64,000 nt of DNA from Sulfitobacter sp. DFL-14 (GCF_003335585.1 NZ_QBFD01000022.1:1-64000); one strand, 5' to 3'; positions 7,193-15,624 are shown, numbered from the stretch's first letter. Made by a program: numbers and translations. The notes: generated by a model not told the origin, from the sequence alone.

Positions 7193-9291
7193 CCCAGCGC
7201 AGCGCCCCCGAACAGATCTGGTGGAGTGTCGACGAGTTGGTCGAAGCCGCATTGCCCGATCTGCCAACATCCAAGCGCGCGGTGAACCTGCGGGCCGAAG
7301 AATGGCGGCGCATTCCGGGCGGTGTCCGGCGCAAGGCTGGTCGCGGCGGGGGCTGGGAATATCACTGGTCGGTTCTGCCCCTGTCGGCGCAGCGTGTGCT
7401 GCTGGCACACCGCGAACCGGAACCCCAGAAAATGGGCAGCGATGAGGCATGGATCGCCTTCGACAGACTGCCCCAGCGGATCAAGGATGCCGCCGCTGAG
7501 CGCCTTGCGTGCCTTAGGGCTGTCGAGGCCCTTCACGAGGCCGGATGCACCCATGTCGCGGCGGTTTCGGGTGCCGCCGACCGGTTCAACGTATCGGAGC
7601 GGACGATCTATAACTGGTTGGCACTTGTTGAGGGTGTTGCCCCGGAGGATCGCGCGGCATTCCTTGCGCCGCGCCATCGGTGGACCAAGCGCAAGAAGAC
7701 CGCGGCCGTCGATCCTGAATTCTTCGCCCTGGTCAAAGACGACTTTTTGCGGCCCGAGCAACCGACCTTCACGTCCTGCTATGACCGCGCGGTCCGGATT
7801 GCCAAGGCCGAGCGGTTGCCAGTCGCTCCGATCCACCAGTTGCGCCGACTGTACAAGGCAGAGGTGTCCAAGCCAGTTGAGATATTTCACCGGAAGGGCC
7901 AGGAGGCGCTGCGCCGCTTCTTCCCACATCAGCAACGCGATAAAACTGCCCTGGCACCAATGGAATGTGTGCAGGGCGATTTTCACCGCTTTGATGTGTT
8001 CGTGAACTGGCCCGGCGAGGCTGAACCGGTTCGGCCGCAGGGGGTGTTCTTTTCCGACGTCCATTCGGGCAAGCTGTTGGTACAGCGCCTGTCCACCACG
8101 GCCAACAGCCACACCGTGCAGCTGGCCATCGGCGATATGATCGAGCGTTATGGCATCCCTCAGTCCGCCTTGCTGGACAACGGACGGGAGTTCGCAGCCA
8201 AGGTAATCACCGGCGGCGCAAAGACGCGGTTCCGGTTCAAGGTACGGGACGATGACATTCCCGGCCTTCTGCCGCTGCTCGGTGTGGATGTGCATTGGGC
8301 GACACCCTATTCCGGTCAATCCAAGCCGATCGAGCGCGCGTTCCGTGATCTGTGTGATCGTGTTGCCAAGCACCCTGAGTTTTCCGGTGCCTATACCGGC
8401 AACAAGCCCGATGCGAAGCCTGAGAACTACCGGTCCCGAGCGATTGACCTGGACGTATTTAAGGCGGTGTTGGCGCAGGAAGTGATCGAGCACAATGAGC
8501 GCCCCGGACGGCGCAGCGAAGTGGCCTTCGGTCGCTCTTTCAATGCGGTATTTGAAGAGGGTTACAAGACCTCGCCAATCAGGCGCGCGACGGATGAGCA
8601 ATGCCGTCTCTGGCTGCTCTCAGCTGAAGGTTTGCGAGGCAACAGCAAGAACGGTGAAATCCGGCTCCACGACAATCGGTACTGGTCGGAGTGGATGTAC
8701 CGCATCGCCGGGCAGAAGATCGTCGCCCGGTTTGATCCTGATGCGCTCCACGAAGGCATCCACATTTATGACCTCGAGGGCAGTTATCTCGGCGATGCAG
8801 CCTGCCTCGACAAGGGCGGCTTCCTGAATGTCGAAGACGCCCGCACCGTAGCTCGGGAGCGTGGCAACTACAAAAAGGCTATCCGCGAAGAGGCCAAGGC
8901 GGCTCAGAAATACAAGGCCGCAGATCTTGCCGCGCGGCTTCGCGATGCCACACCGGCACCTGAAGACGATCGCCCTGAAGCCGAGATTGTCAGGATGGTG
9001 CCGCCGCACCCGCGAGCCCCGAAACCAGAGCGCGCCGCAGATGCAAACCGGGAGGATGCTGACCGGATCACCGGGCACGTCACCCGCCTGGCCGAACGCC
9101 AGCGCGCACGCTCCGCAGAGCCCGAAGGGCCAGAGGTCCGCTTTGCCCGTGCATTGGAGTTCGAGGCCCGACTGGCCAAGGGCGACCCCATCACCACCGC
9201 ACAGGCTGACTGGTTGGCCGATTACCAGTTGAGCAGTGAGTACAGCGGCCATGCGCGCACGCGCAGGCTGTTCGGTCAGAGCAACGATTAG
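7189..9291 (+). CDS. Mu A-like DDE transposase
   Basis: This 700-residue enzyme catalyses integration and replicative transposition. The N-terminal 75 residues (WWSVDELVEAALPDLPTSKRAV...) form the MuA-type winged-helix domain. The catalytic triad is visible as D264 (QGDFHRF), D330 (LLDNGREF) and E382 (KPIERAF), spacings of 66 and 52 that are close to MuA (D269, D336, E392). A Mu-transposase C-terminal beta-barrel and a basic, charged tail follow. It overlaps the ParB-like gene and is followed 14 bases later by the MuB-like ATPase. All catalytic residues are intact, so the element is probably transposition-competent. Confidence 0.96.
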   Translation: MTQRSAPEQIWWSVDELVEAALPDLPTSKRAVNLRAEEWRRIPGGVRRKAGRGGGWEYHWSVLPLSAQRVLLAHREPEPQKMGSDEAWIAFDRLPQRIKDAAAERLACLRAVEALHEAGCTHVAAVSGAADRFNVSERTIYNWLALVEGVAPEDRAAFLAPRHRWTKRKKTAAVDPEFFALVKDDFLRPEQPTFTSCYDRAVRIAKAERLPVAPIHQLRRLYKAEVSKPVEIFHRKGQEALRRFFPHQQRDKTALAPMECVQGDFHRFDVFVNWPGEAEPVRPQGVFFSDVHSGKLLVQRLSTTANSHTVQLAIGDMIERYGIPQSALLDNGREFAAKVITGGAKTRFRFKVRDDDIPGLLPLLGVDVHWATPYSGQSKPIERAFRDLCDRVAKHPEFSGAYTGNKPDAKPENYRSRAIDLDVFKAVLAQEVIEHNERPGRRSEVAFGRSFNAVFEEGYKTSPIRRATDEQCRLWLLSAEGLRGNSKNGEIRLHDNRYWSEWMYRIAGQKIVARFDPDALHEGIHIYDLEGSYLGDAACLDKGGFLNVEDARTVARERGNYKKAIREEAKAAQKYKAADLAARLRDATPAPEDDRPEAEIVRMVPPHPRAPKPERAADANREDADRITGHVTRLAERQRARSAEPEGPEVRFARALEFEARLAKGDPITTAQADWLADYQLSSEYSGHARTRRLFGQSND

Positions 9292-9305
9292 GAGAGGAAC
9301 AGAGC

Positions 9306-10082
9306 ATGACACCTTCCATCGCCCCCCTGCGCAACGTCGCGGCGTTCATCGGCATGGTGGAGCGCGTCCAGGAACGCGCTTTCAGCCTGCCGGGCATGGC
9401 GACATTCCACGGGCCATCAGGGTTTGGCAAGACGACGGCCGTTACGGTCGCGGCCAATGAATTTCAGGCCTATTGTGTCCAGGTCAAGGATTGCTGGACG
9501 CCAACCTATCTGGCCGAGGCCATCATGCGCGAAATGGGTCTGCCCAAGGTACGCGGCGTTGCGGCCATGGTGGATATGATCGGGGCGCAACTTGCGCGCA
9601 GCGACCGGCCTCTGATCATCGATGATGCCCAGTATCTTCTGCGCAAGCGGATGATCGAACTGACCCGCGACATCTACGAGAGCAGCCAAGCACCGGTGAT
9701 CCTGGTCGGCGAGGAAGAACTGCCGCAGACGCTGACCAAGTGGGAGAACATCCACAACCGGATGCTGGTCTGGGAGCCCGCCCTGCCCTGCAACCTCGAC
9801 GACGCCCAGTATCTCGCGCCGATCTATTGCCGCGGCATCGCAGTCTCGGACGATCTGCTCGAGACGATTGTCAACTCATCCGGCGGCTCGATAAGGCGGG
9901 TCGCAACAAACTTGTCGCGGGTCCAGGAATTGGCGCGGCGGCGCGGCGTACCGGAAGCTGATCTTGGTTTCTGGGGGGATCGTGCCTTTGACACCGGGCT
10001 GCCTCCCGCCAAGCGCAATCCAAAAGAGTTGGGACAGAGCGCGGCCGTCCTGAGCCTTGAGAAGCGGGTGAAACGCGCATGA
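9306..10082 (+). CDS. Mu B-like AAA+ ATPase, target-DNA activator
   Basis: The 258-residue ATPase contains Walker A GPSGFGKTT (residues 36-44) and Walker B LIIDDAQ (103-109). By analogy with MuB it polymerises on target DNA, delivers it to the transposase and protects the phage from self-integration. It is slightly shorter than MuB (312 residues), and the N-terminal helix-turn-helix region of MuB is reduced or missing, as in many TniB/MuB-like proteins. RBS AGGAG lies upstream of ATG 9306, and the stop overlaps the next gene. Confidence 0.93.
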   Translation: MTPSIAPLRNVAAFIGMVERVQERAFSLPGMATFHGPSGFGKTTAVTVAANEFQAYCVQVKDCWTPTYLAEAIMREMGLPKVRGVAAMVDMIGAQLARSDRPLIIDDAQYLLRKRMIELTRDIYESSQAPVILVGEEELPQTLTKWENIHNRMLVWEPALPCNLDDAQYLAPIYCRGIAVSDDLLETIVNSSGGSIRRVATNLSRVQELARRRGVPEADLGFWGDRAFDTGLPPAKRNPKELGQSAAVLSLEKRVKRA

Positions 10083-10624
10083 CCCCCTCACCCACAAAAA
10101 CCGAACAGGTCGTCTGGGAAGACGCCCGGAAGCTGCACGAATTTCACTACACCGATCTCGTGCAGTTCGGGATCAGCGAGAACACCGCTCGCGGCTACAT
10201 GCGCCGCTGGGAGCGGTGGGACTGGATCAGGCTGGTCCGCACCGACGACAACAAGCGCCGTTACTTCGCCGCTGCGGATCGCCCCGTCCTGGAGGTTGAA
10301 CCGGTCTCTGCGAAGCCGACGCCTGAGGGCAACATGTGGCGTGCCATGCGGCGGCTCGGTCAGTTCTCTGCCACCGATGTGGCCGCACATGCCAACGCTG
10401 GTGGCATCGCGGTTTCTGTGGAAGAGGCACGTGGGTATTGCCGGAAGCTTATGTCGGCGGAGTATCTACGGGTCCGGGTGACAGCGATCCCCGGTCGCCG
10501 GGAAGCGCATTATCAGCTGATCAATGACACCGGGCCCCGTGCACCGAGAACAACACGTTTGCAGGGTCTGATCGATCCCAACAGCAACACGTTTCACCCG
10601 GCAGACAGGAGCATCAAGTCATGA
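10079..10624 (+). CDS. Early phage protein with two possible winged-helix units
   Basis: The 181-residue protein shows two repeats of a winged-helix-like pattern. Residues 15-60 (HYTDLVQFGISENTARGYMRRWERWDWI, then RRYF) and 85-145 (FSATDVAAHANAGGIAVSVEEARGYCRKLMSAEYL, then EAHYQL) both read helix-turn-helix followed by a wing. It may be a DNA-binding host-takeover or replication accessory protein. It is overlapped at both ends by neighbours in the early operon. I do not recognise a named family. Confidence 0.65.
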   Translation: MTPSPTKTEQVVWEDARKLHEFHYTDLVQFGISENTARGYMRRWERWDWIRLVRTDDNKRRYFAAADRPVLEVEPVSAKPTPEGNMWRAMRRLGQFSATDVAAHANAGGIAVSVEEARGYCRKLMSAEYLRVRVTAIPGRREAHYQLINDTGPRAPRTTRLQGLIDPNSNTFHPADRSIKS

Positions 10625-10986
10625 GTGCGCTGGAAACCGCAAAAGAAGCCTGGGGCAATCCCCCAGACTGGATCATAGCCCTGGCAAAAGAGTGCGACCG
10701 CAGCTCCCAGAATCAGGTTGCAAGACGCCTTGATCGATCTGCGCCCGTGATCTCGGGTGTTCTGCGCAACTCCTATCGGGGCAGCATGGAAACCGTCGAG
10801 GATATCGTCCGGGGCACATTGCTCAAGGAAACGATTGCCTGCCCGGTCCTGGGGGAAATTGAAAAGCAGCATTGTCGCAAATGGCGCGGGCGATCGCGCA
10901 AGTTCGCGAACACCAACAGTCAATCGGTCACGATGTACCGCGCCTGCAACCGGTGTGAGCACAACGTCACGGAGGATCCGGAATGA
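10621..10986 (+). CDS. HTH protein with C-terminal cysteine cluster
   Basis: A 121-residue protein with a helix-turn-helix (about residues 25-55: SSQNQVARRLDRSAPVISGVLRNSY) and a C-terminal C-x2-C pair (YRACNRCEH) plus other cysteines (CPVL, HCRKW) that could bind a metal. Similar proteins sit in the early operons of transposable phages and are usually annotated as transcriptional regulators. ATGA overlaps couple it to both neighbours. The regulatory target is unknown. Confidence 0.65.
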   Translation: MSALETAKEAWGNPPDWIIALAKECDRSSQNQVARRLDRSAPVISGVLRNSYRGSMETVEDIVRGTLLKETIACPVLGEIEKQHCRKWRGRSRKFANTNSQSVTMYRACNRCEHNVTEDPE

Positions 10987-11324
10987 ACTCTCGCTATGCT
11001 GAAATTGTCAGTCTGGCCAAGCAGCGGGTCCGCCCGGTGGCCATTGCAAACCAGCTCGGCATTCACCCGAACACGGTCTACGAAAACATCCGCAAGGCGC
11101 GCAAGCGCGGTGAGGACATCGAAACCTTCGCCAAGGGTCGGGAAGTTGACGCAGACGGCACCGGTGAGGCGATTTCACCCGTCACGCCGCGCAATCTGCT
11201 GATCCCGATGCGCTTGCACAGTCTCCTGGAGTTGCGCGCCAGCGAGCGGGGCATGACGACATCCGAATATGGCCAACGTCTGCTTGAGAGGGCGCTGTTG
11301 GGCACGGTGGTGCGCCATGACTGA
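10983..11324 (+). CDS. Small HTH protein
   Basis: The product has 113 residues. Residues 5-40 (YAEIVSLAKQRVRPVAIANQLGIHPNTVYENIRKARKRG) form a clear resolvase/sigma-like helix-turn-helix. The C-terminal half (PMRLHSLLELRASERGMTTSEYGQRLLERALLG) resembles a ribbon-helix-helix or Arc-like segment. It is probably a DNA-binding regulator of the early or middle operon. It overlaps the following gene by 8 bases, and no catalytic motif is seen. Confidence 0.65.
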   Translation: MNSRYAEIVSLAKQRVRPVAIANQLGIHPNTVYENIRKARKRGEDIETFAKGREVDADGTGEAISPVTPRNLLIPMRLHSLLELRASERGMTTSEYGQRLLERALLGTVVRHD

Positions 11325-11532
11325 GCCGCGCCCCTTTCAACCCGATGAATTGCTGCGTTTGGCGGGCAGCGGTGTCGCCAAAGTGGACCTGATGGGCCCG
11401 CGCGGCACCACACTTTGCACCATGGACGAAATCGAAGCGATGGCGGCGCTGATTGCACTCAGCGGCCTGTTGCCGGGGAGGCCGACCGATCCGGCACGCC
11501 AGCCCCGCTTTGTTGAAATCGAAAGGACCTGA
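11317..11532 (+). CDS. Small phage hypothetical protein
   Basis: This 71-residue acidic protein is not recognised. ATG 11317 lies within the end of the previous gene and the stop is 3 bases before the DUF3164 start, so it is translationally coupled. It contains a short conserved-looking segment (GVAKVDLMGPRGTTLCTMDEIEAMAALI) but no motif I can assign. It is supported mainly by tight packing and codon usage like its neighbours. Confidence 0.5.
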   Translation: MTEPRPFQPDELLRLAGSGVAKVDLMGPRGTTLCTMDEIEAMAALIALSGLLPGRPTDPARQPRFVEIERT

Positions 11533-11535
11533 GAC

Positions 11536-12186
11536 ATGACTGAATTTACCCCCGCACCGATCCCGGATGGCCGCAAGGTCATCGAGGGCAACACCTACAT
11601 GGGCGATGGCAAGGGCGGCTGGCAGCCGGTTGAAACCATCAAGGCGCAGCACCGGCTCGAGGACGAGGTGGTGCGCAAGATCATCAGTTATGGCTTGCCG
11701 CTCTCCGAGCAGGTCAGCCGGTTCAAAGAGCATACCTTTGACGACATCGGCGGCTTCGAGGCGCTGCTGGCTCAGGAGTACGACGCCAAGATAGGCGGGC
11801 GCAAAGGCAACAAGACGCTGATGACCGTCGATGGCCTCTACATGATCAAAGTGGCGGTTTCCGATCGGATTGATTTCGGACCCGAAATGCAGGTCGCCAA
11901 GGATCTGTTCGACGAATGTCTGAATGAATGGTCAGCCGATGCGCGCGCCGAGCTGCGCGGGTTGGTCACCGATGCCTTCAGCACCGACAAGGAAGGCAAG
12001 ATCAACCGCGCGCTGATCTTCCTGCTGTTGCGTCGGGAAAGCGATGATCCGCGTTGGAAGCGGGGACAGGACGCCATTCGCGATGCCATGCGCGTCGTGG
12101 GTTCGAAGACCTATGTCCGGTGTTACCAGCGGACTGCCCACGATGCGCCCTGGGAGGCCATCACCATCGACCTGGCAAAGGCATAA
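11536..12186 (+). CDS. DUF3164 family phage protein
   Basis: A 216-residue protein of the DUF3164 family, found in the early region of Mu-like phages. Typical features are the N-terminal Y-M-G-D-G-K-G-G-W-Q-P motif, the central G-R-K-G-N-K-T-L-M-T-V-D-G segment and the C-terminal TYVRCYQR/W-x-I-x-L-D-L region. Its biochemical function is not known to me. It is followed 4 bases later by the DnaA-domain protein. Length and layout are normal for the family, so it is probably intact. Confidence 0.85.
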   Translation: MTEFTPAPIPDGRKVIEGNTYMGDGKGGWQPVETIKAQHRLEDEVVRKIISYGLPLSEQVSRFKEHTFDDIGGFEALLAQEYDAKIGGRKGNKTLMTVDGLYMIKVAVSDRIDFGPEMQVAKDLFDECLNEWSADARAELRGLVTDAFSTDKEGKINRALIFLLLRRESDDPRWKRGQDAIRDAMRVVGSKTYVRCYQRTAHDAPWEAITIDLAKA

Positions 12187-12190
12187 TGCC

Positions 12191-12556
12191 ATGCCCGCCA
12201 TCGCGCAGATCAAGGAGGCTGTCGCAGCCTATTTTGGCACCACGGTTCTGGAGCTGACCGGTCCGGAGCGGACGCAGATTGTCTGCGCGCGGCGGGCGGT
12301 GGCATTCCGGCTCTGCAATGAGTTGACGGATGTGCCTTATCTGCAGATCGGACGGGAATTCGGCGGGCGGGATCATTCGTCTGTTCTGCGCGCCCTGACA
12401 AAGCCGATCGACCTGCAGCACCAGATCGCATTTGACCGGCTGCGCGCGGACCTGATCCGGGGCACGACCCATGACGTAGACACCGTGCTCCGCTGGCAAT
12501 TCAAATCCCGCCGCGACCCCGTCGTACCGATGTTCGTCCGCAGGTACACAGCGTGA
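12191..12556 (+). CDS. DnaA domain IV-like DNA-binding protein
   Basis: The 121-residue protein consists essentially of the DnaA C-terminal double-stranded DNA-binding domain. Residues 1-70 read as the DnaA helices, ending in GREFGGRDHSSVLRA, which is almost the DnaA signature (GGRDHTTV). No AAA+ ATPase domain is present and there is no room for one. Known DnaA domain IV binds 9-bp DnaA boxes. In a Mu-like phage such a protein could compete with host DnaA or mark host DNA; that is inference. ATG 12191 gives the shortest natural N-terminus. It overlaps the gp16-like gene. Confidence 0.8.
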   Translation: MPAIAQIKEAVAAYFGTTVLELTGPERTQIVCARRAVAFRLCNELTDVPYLQIGREFGGRDHSSVLRALTKPIDLQHQIAFDRLRADLIRGTTHDVDTVLRWQFKSRRDPVVPMFVRRYTA

Positions 12557-12996
12557 CCCGCGCCATGCAAAAGCTGATCCATGTCGGGTGCCGCGAGCTT
12601 GGTCTGGACGCGGACGCGCGGCATGATCTGCAATTGGCCGTCTGTGGCAAGGCGTCGATGTCGGATATGACCGAGGCCGAATTAGAACGGGTTCTGGACC
12701 GCCTAAAGCAAAATGGCTTCAAGGTTGCCACCAAGGGTCGCCGCCCGGCAGCGCCCCGGGCCGATCTGCGCCTGATCCACGTCCTGTGGAAAAAGCTCGG
12801 CGATGCTGGCGCGCTGGAGCGTCCCGGCCGCGCCGGTCTGAATGCGTTCATCCGCTCCCGCTTTGGCGACAAATGGCAATCCGTTCCGGCCGACGTGGAT
12901 ATGCTGCGAGACGTCGCCCAGATCGAAGCTGTCGTCGCCGCCCTGAAGGCATGGGGCAAGCGTACCGACATTAATTTTGACTGGCGTGGCCGCTGA
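12553..12996 (+). CDS. Mu gp16-like protein (DUF1018)
   Basis: A 147-residue protein resembling Mu gp16: the opening KLIHVGCRELGLDADARHDLQLAVCGKASMSDMTEAELERVLDRLKQNGFK is the DUF1018 pattern. The second half (LIHVLWKKLGDAGAL...AFIRSRFG...) has the paired-helix repeat also seen in the family. In Mu this lies in the semi-essential early region before mor. The function is unresolved. Overlapping starts and stops place it in the early/middle operon just upstream of the activator. Confidence 0.85.
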   Translation: MTRAMQKLIHVGCRELGLDADARHDLQLAVCGKASMSDMTEAELERVLDRLKQNGFKVATKGRRPAAPRADLRLIHVLWKKLGDAGALERPGRAGLNAFIRSRFGDKWQSVPADVDMLRDVAQIEAVVAALKAWGKRTDINFDWRGR

Positions 12997-13250
12997 TGGG
13001 CAGGAAGCGTGATATCGTGACGGACCATGCGGTCGTGCGCTATCTCGAGCGTGTCTATGGCGTGGATATCGCCTCCTTGAAGCGCCGCATCGAAAAAGTC
13101 ACCGAGGGTGGCCGGGAACAGCGTGCGGACGCCGTTTTGAGTGACGGCGTCCGCTACCGGTTAAGCCACTCCGGCCGCGTGGTCACGGTGCTGGGGCTGA
13201 CTGGCACCATGTCGAACCGTGGCAAGCGTTGGAAGGCGCGGCGGAAATGA
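12996..13250 (+). CDS. Small basic phage protein upstream of the activator
   Basis: This 84-residue basic protein has the opening VTDHAVVRYLERVYGVDIASLKRRIEK, a pattern reminiscent of small toxin-like or RNA-binding proteins, but I cannot assign it. It overlaps the gp16-like gene by one base and the Mor/C-like gene by ATGA, which suggests coordinated translation with the activator. Confidence 0.6.
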   Translation: MGRKRDIVTDHAVVRYLERVYGVDIASLKRRIEKVTEGGREQRADAVLSDGVRYRLSHSGRVVTVLGLTGTMSNRGKRWKARRK

Positions 13251-13660
13251 CTACGCAAGCGGGCTTCATCGACGAACTGGAGAGGGATCTTGGAGTGGGC
13301 GCACGGCTGCACGTCCTGGCAAATGCCGGAGGCCAACGCCGATATGTTCCCATGCCGGACCGGGTTGAGACCTCCGTCCTGGCCCGGGAGCTGGGGCACG
13401 ATGTGTGTTGCTGGCTTGCCGGACGGTTCGGCGGTGAAACTGTGATTTTTCCTTCAAGACACGGTTCGCAGAAAGACGAACAGGCATCACTTCTGAGGGC
13501 GGCTGTTCTGGATGCAGGCTTGACCGAGCCCAAAAGATCGTCAAACGATATCGCAGCAGAGTTCGGCGTGAGTGAACGTCGCGTGCGCGCCATCCGGGCC
13601 GAACTTCGCCAAGACATGCCTCCAGAGGAACTCCCGCTGTTTGCTCACCGGCAGAAGTAG
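13247..13660 (+). CDS. Mor/C-like middle/late transcription activator
   Basis: The 138-residue product resembles the Mor/C activators of Mu. Glycine-aromatic strands (GGQRRYVPMP, residues 28-37, and GGETVIFP, 62-69) correspond to the dimerisation beta-strands, and a C-terminal helix-turn-helix (about 97-118, SSNDIAAEFGVSERRVRAIRAEL) binds DNA. It is the last gene before the lysis cassette, exactly where Mu places C, and a dyad-containing motif shared with another late operon lies 4 bases beyond its stop. I chose ATG 13247 because it overlaps the preceding stop. Whether it combines Mor and C functions is unknown; I see only one such gene. Confidence 0.8.
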   Translation: MTTQAGFIDELERDLGVGARLHVLANAGGQRRYVPMPDRVETSVLARELGHDVCCWLAGRFGGETVIFPSRHGSQKDEQASLLRAAVLDAGLTEPKRSSNDIAAEFGVSERRVRAIRAELRQDMPPEELPLFAHRQK

Positions 13661-13663
13661 GCC

Positions 13664-13682
13664 CGGAACCCCTTCCTCCTGA
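13664..13682 (+). promoter_or_regulatory. Putative late activator site upstream of lysis operon
   Basis: CGGAACCCCTTCCTCCTGA occurs here and, identically, at 21373-21391 ahead of the protease gene. It contains the dyad GGAA-N4-TTCC. Mu C activates Plys and PI, the promoters of exactly these two operons, so this is the best candidate for the Mor/C-like binding site. The dyad centre is about 80 bases before the amidase start. Confidence 0.65.
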
Positions 13683-13753
13683 AACTGTACAACTTCCGAT
13701 GCGACATTCGCCGCAACCGGCGGGGCAATCCTCGTCTGATTGCGGGGTCCATC

Positions 13754-14617
13754 ATGCAGTTCAAGAACCATATCGCCCAGAACCTCTCCTATAGCCGCGC
13801 CAAGAACATTGGTGGCAAGATTGTCCCGACCATCGTGGTGCTGCATGACACCGCCGGTCGCCTGGACAAGTTCAATTCGGCCAACTATCTGCTGTCCGCC
13901 CCCAGGGGCGTTTCGGTTCATTTCGTCGTCGAACGGGATGGCACGATCACGCAGCAAGTGCCGACAAACCGGCGCGCGGGCCATGCCGGAACATCCGAAT
14001 ATCATGGCCAAAAGGGCTGCAACAACTTCTCCATCGGCATCGAGATCGTGAACCCCGGCAGAATGACGGACGCAGGTAATGGCCATGCGCGCACCTGGTT
14101 CAAGAAGACATACGATGTCGCCGAGGCTGGCATTCATTTCATCCAGACCAAGGAGCATGGCGCGGGCTGGTGGATGGACTACGAGCCCGAGCAGATCACG
14201 GCGCTTGAGGCCCTGTTGCACGCCCTGTTCGATTACGTCCCGACGCTGACTGACATCGTGACCCACTGGTACATCTCGCCCGGCCGCAAGGTTGACACCA
14301 ATCCGCTGTTCCCGCTGGAGAGCCTTAAGGCGCGTGTTCTGGGCCGGGATGATCTGCAGGACGAAGCCGCCAATGATGCCTCCGACCTGATCGAGGAAAA
14401 GGACGAGATGGTCAGCATCGAGGTGCCCAATGACACGCTCAACATGCGCCGCTGGCCCTCGTTCAATCCAAATGTCATCGCGACCATTCCTGACGGGGTC
14501 GTGGTCCCTGTGATCCGCGCTGGCACCTTCGGCAACCGGCCTTGGCTCAAGGTGCGCTACTCCGGCCAGGAAGGCTGGATCGTCGCCAGTCACGCCGCCC
14601 CAACCACCCACGCATGA
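13754..14617 (+). CDS. Endolysin: N-acetylmuramoyl-L-alanine amidase with SH3-like domain
   Basis: A 287-residue lytic enzyme cutting the amide bond between N-acetylmuramic acid and the stem peptide. The Amidase_2 fold covers about residues 20-190: H31 in VVLHDTAG and the late HWYISPGRKVDTNP motif are the expected zinc/catalytic positions. A C-terminal bacterial SH3-like domain (about 220-285: DTLNMRRWPSFNPNVIATIPDG...GWIVASH) probably binds cell wall. It has no signal peptide, so export depends on the holin-like proteins downstream. It is the first gene after the putative activator site, corresponding to Mu lys. Confidence 0.92.
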   Translation: MQFKNHIAQNLSYSRAKNIGGKIVPTIVVLHDTAGRLDKFNSANYLLSAPRGVSVHFVVERDGTITQQVPTNRRAGHAGTSEYHGQKGCNNFSIGIEIVNPGRMTDAGNGHARTWFKKTYDVAEAGIHFIQTKEHGAGWWMDYEPEQITALEALLHALFDYVPTLTDIVTHWYISPGRKVDTNPLFPLESLKARVLGRDDLQDEAANDASDLIEEKDEMVSIEVPNDTLNMRRWPSFNPNVIATIPDGVVVPVIRAGTFGNRPWLKVRYSGQEGWIVASHAAPTTHA

Positions 14618-14853
14618 ATATGAAAGGACACTCCATTTTCACTACCACGAAATCCCCGCTTGCATCCCGCGCTGTCTGGGGTGGCATTGTCTCGCTCGCA
14701 GGTGCGGGGCTTGGCGCGCTTGGCTACACGCTTTCCCCCGAGGATGCGACCGCACTCCCGATCCTGATCGCAAGCGTCGCCTCGGGTCTTGGCGGGATCG
14801 GCGCAATCGTTGGGCGGGTGCGCGCGTCCAAGAAGGTTTCTTTTTCCGGGTAG
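14614..14853 (+). CDS. Holin-like small membrane protein
   Basis: A 79-residue protein with two hydrophobic segments (about residues 22-40 and 47-67) and a basic C-terminus, starting with ATG overlapping the endolysin stop. Size, topology and position make it a holin or holin partner that releases the endolysin at lysis. No sequence family is recognised. Another ATG two codons in gives the option of a dual start. Confidence 0.65.
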   Translation: MNMKGHSIFTTTKSPLASRAVWGGIVSLAGAGLGALGYTLSPEDATALPILIASVASGLGGIGAIVGRVRASKKVSFSG

Positions 14854-14857
14854 GTCG

Positions 14858-15271
14858 ATGTTTGTGAACTTCTTCCGACGGGTCGGCGATTTTCTGTTCG
14901 CCGATCCGGTCCGCTTGATCGAACTGTTTTCCGCGTTGAACCTCATGGGCTGGGCGTGGCTCTTGGCGTTTGAACCAAGCCTCTTAGCACGCGACAGCTA
15001 CGCCGGATTTGCATCACTTGGCGGTCCCGCCTGGGCAGCCTTGCTGGCATCGATCGCCATCAGTCAATTCGCGCCGATGATCCGCAGGTTCCGACACGCC
15101 GCAAACTTGCGGTTCATGGCCATGGCTGCGGCTGCGGGCGCATGGCTCGTCATCGCGTCCAATTTTCTTCTTTCAGGTGTATCGACAACCGCAGAGGCAA
15201 ATTACCTGCTGTTGTCCCTCATCTGCATGGTGTCGGGGGCCTATCTCGGATGGACATCTCGGAGTACCTGA
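14858..15271 (+). CDS. Multi-pass membrane protein of lysis cassette
   Basis: The 137-residue protein has about four predicted membrane helices (around residues 20-40, 55-72, 86-104 and 112-130). It lies 4 bases after the holin-like gene and overlaps the DUF2730 gene by 22 bases. It is probably part of the lysis module (second holin, antiholin or spanin-related), but no family is recognised. ATG 14858 follows a weak AGG. Confidence 0.6.
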   Translation: MFVNFFRRVGDFLFADPVRLIELFSALNLMGWAWLLAFEPSLLARDSYAGFASLGGPAWAALLASIAISQFAPMIRRFRHAANLRFMAMAAAAGAWLVIASNFLLSGVSTTAEANYLLLSLICMVSGAYLGWTSRST

Positions 15272-15624
15272 AGCTGGCACTCAGCAGACCCGACTTGTGG
15301 GGTCTCTTCGCATCGAGCGCCGTCATCATCACGGGGCTCTATCTGAAATTCAAGGCTGAAGGGAAAAGCCCGCCAGCAGATCGCCTCGATACTTCAACGA
15401 AGATCGAAACCGTTGCGAAACGGCTGGATGGTTTCGACAAGCGGCTCGCACGGGTCGAAAGCGATATTGAGCACCTGCCGACGCGCGAGGAGTTCCACCA
15501 GATGGAACTGGGCATGGTCAAGCTGCAGGAGCGGACGGTGGGGATCGAACGGACCACCGAGAGTACCGGCCGGGCAGTTGGGCGGATCGAGGATTTCATG
15601 ATTTCGATGAAGGGGAGAAAGTGA
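15250..15624 (+). CDS. DUF2730-like phage protein (Mu gp25-like)
   Basis: A 125-residue protein with an N-terminal membrane helix (about residues 12-33, LWGLFASSAVIITGLYLKFKA) followed by a coiled coil of 80 residues (RLDGFDKRLARVESDIEHLP...). This membrane-anchor plus coiled-coil design is that of DUF2730, Mu gp25, encoded between lysis and terminase genes. Its function is unknown; a spanin-like bridging role has not been shown. ATG 15250 lies within the preceding gene, and the stop overlaps the next start. Confidence 0.75.
   Translation: MDISEYLKLALSRPDLWGLFASSAVIITGLYLKFKAEGKSPPADRLDTSTKIETVAKRLDGFDKRLARVESDIEHLPTREEFHQMELGMVKLQERTVGIERTTESTGRAVGRIEDFMISMKGRK

Noticed and set aside
7147-8601. 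Minus-strand frame of 484 residues opposite the transposase gene
   Set aside because: The plus strand encodes an intact DDE transposase with correct catalytic spacing, and the antisense frame has no recognisable motif.
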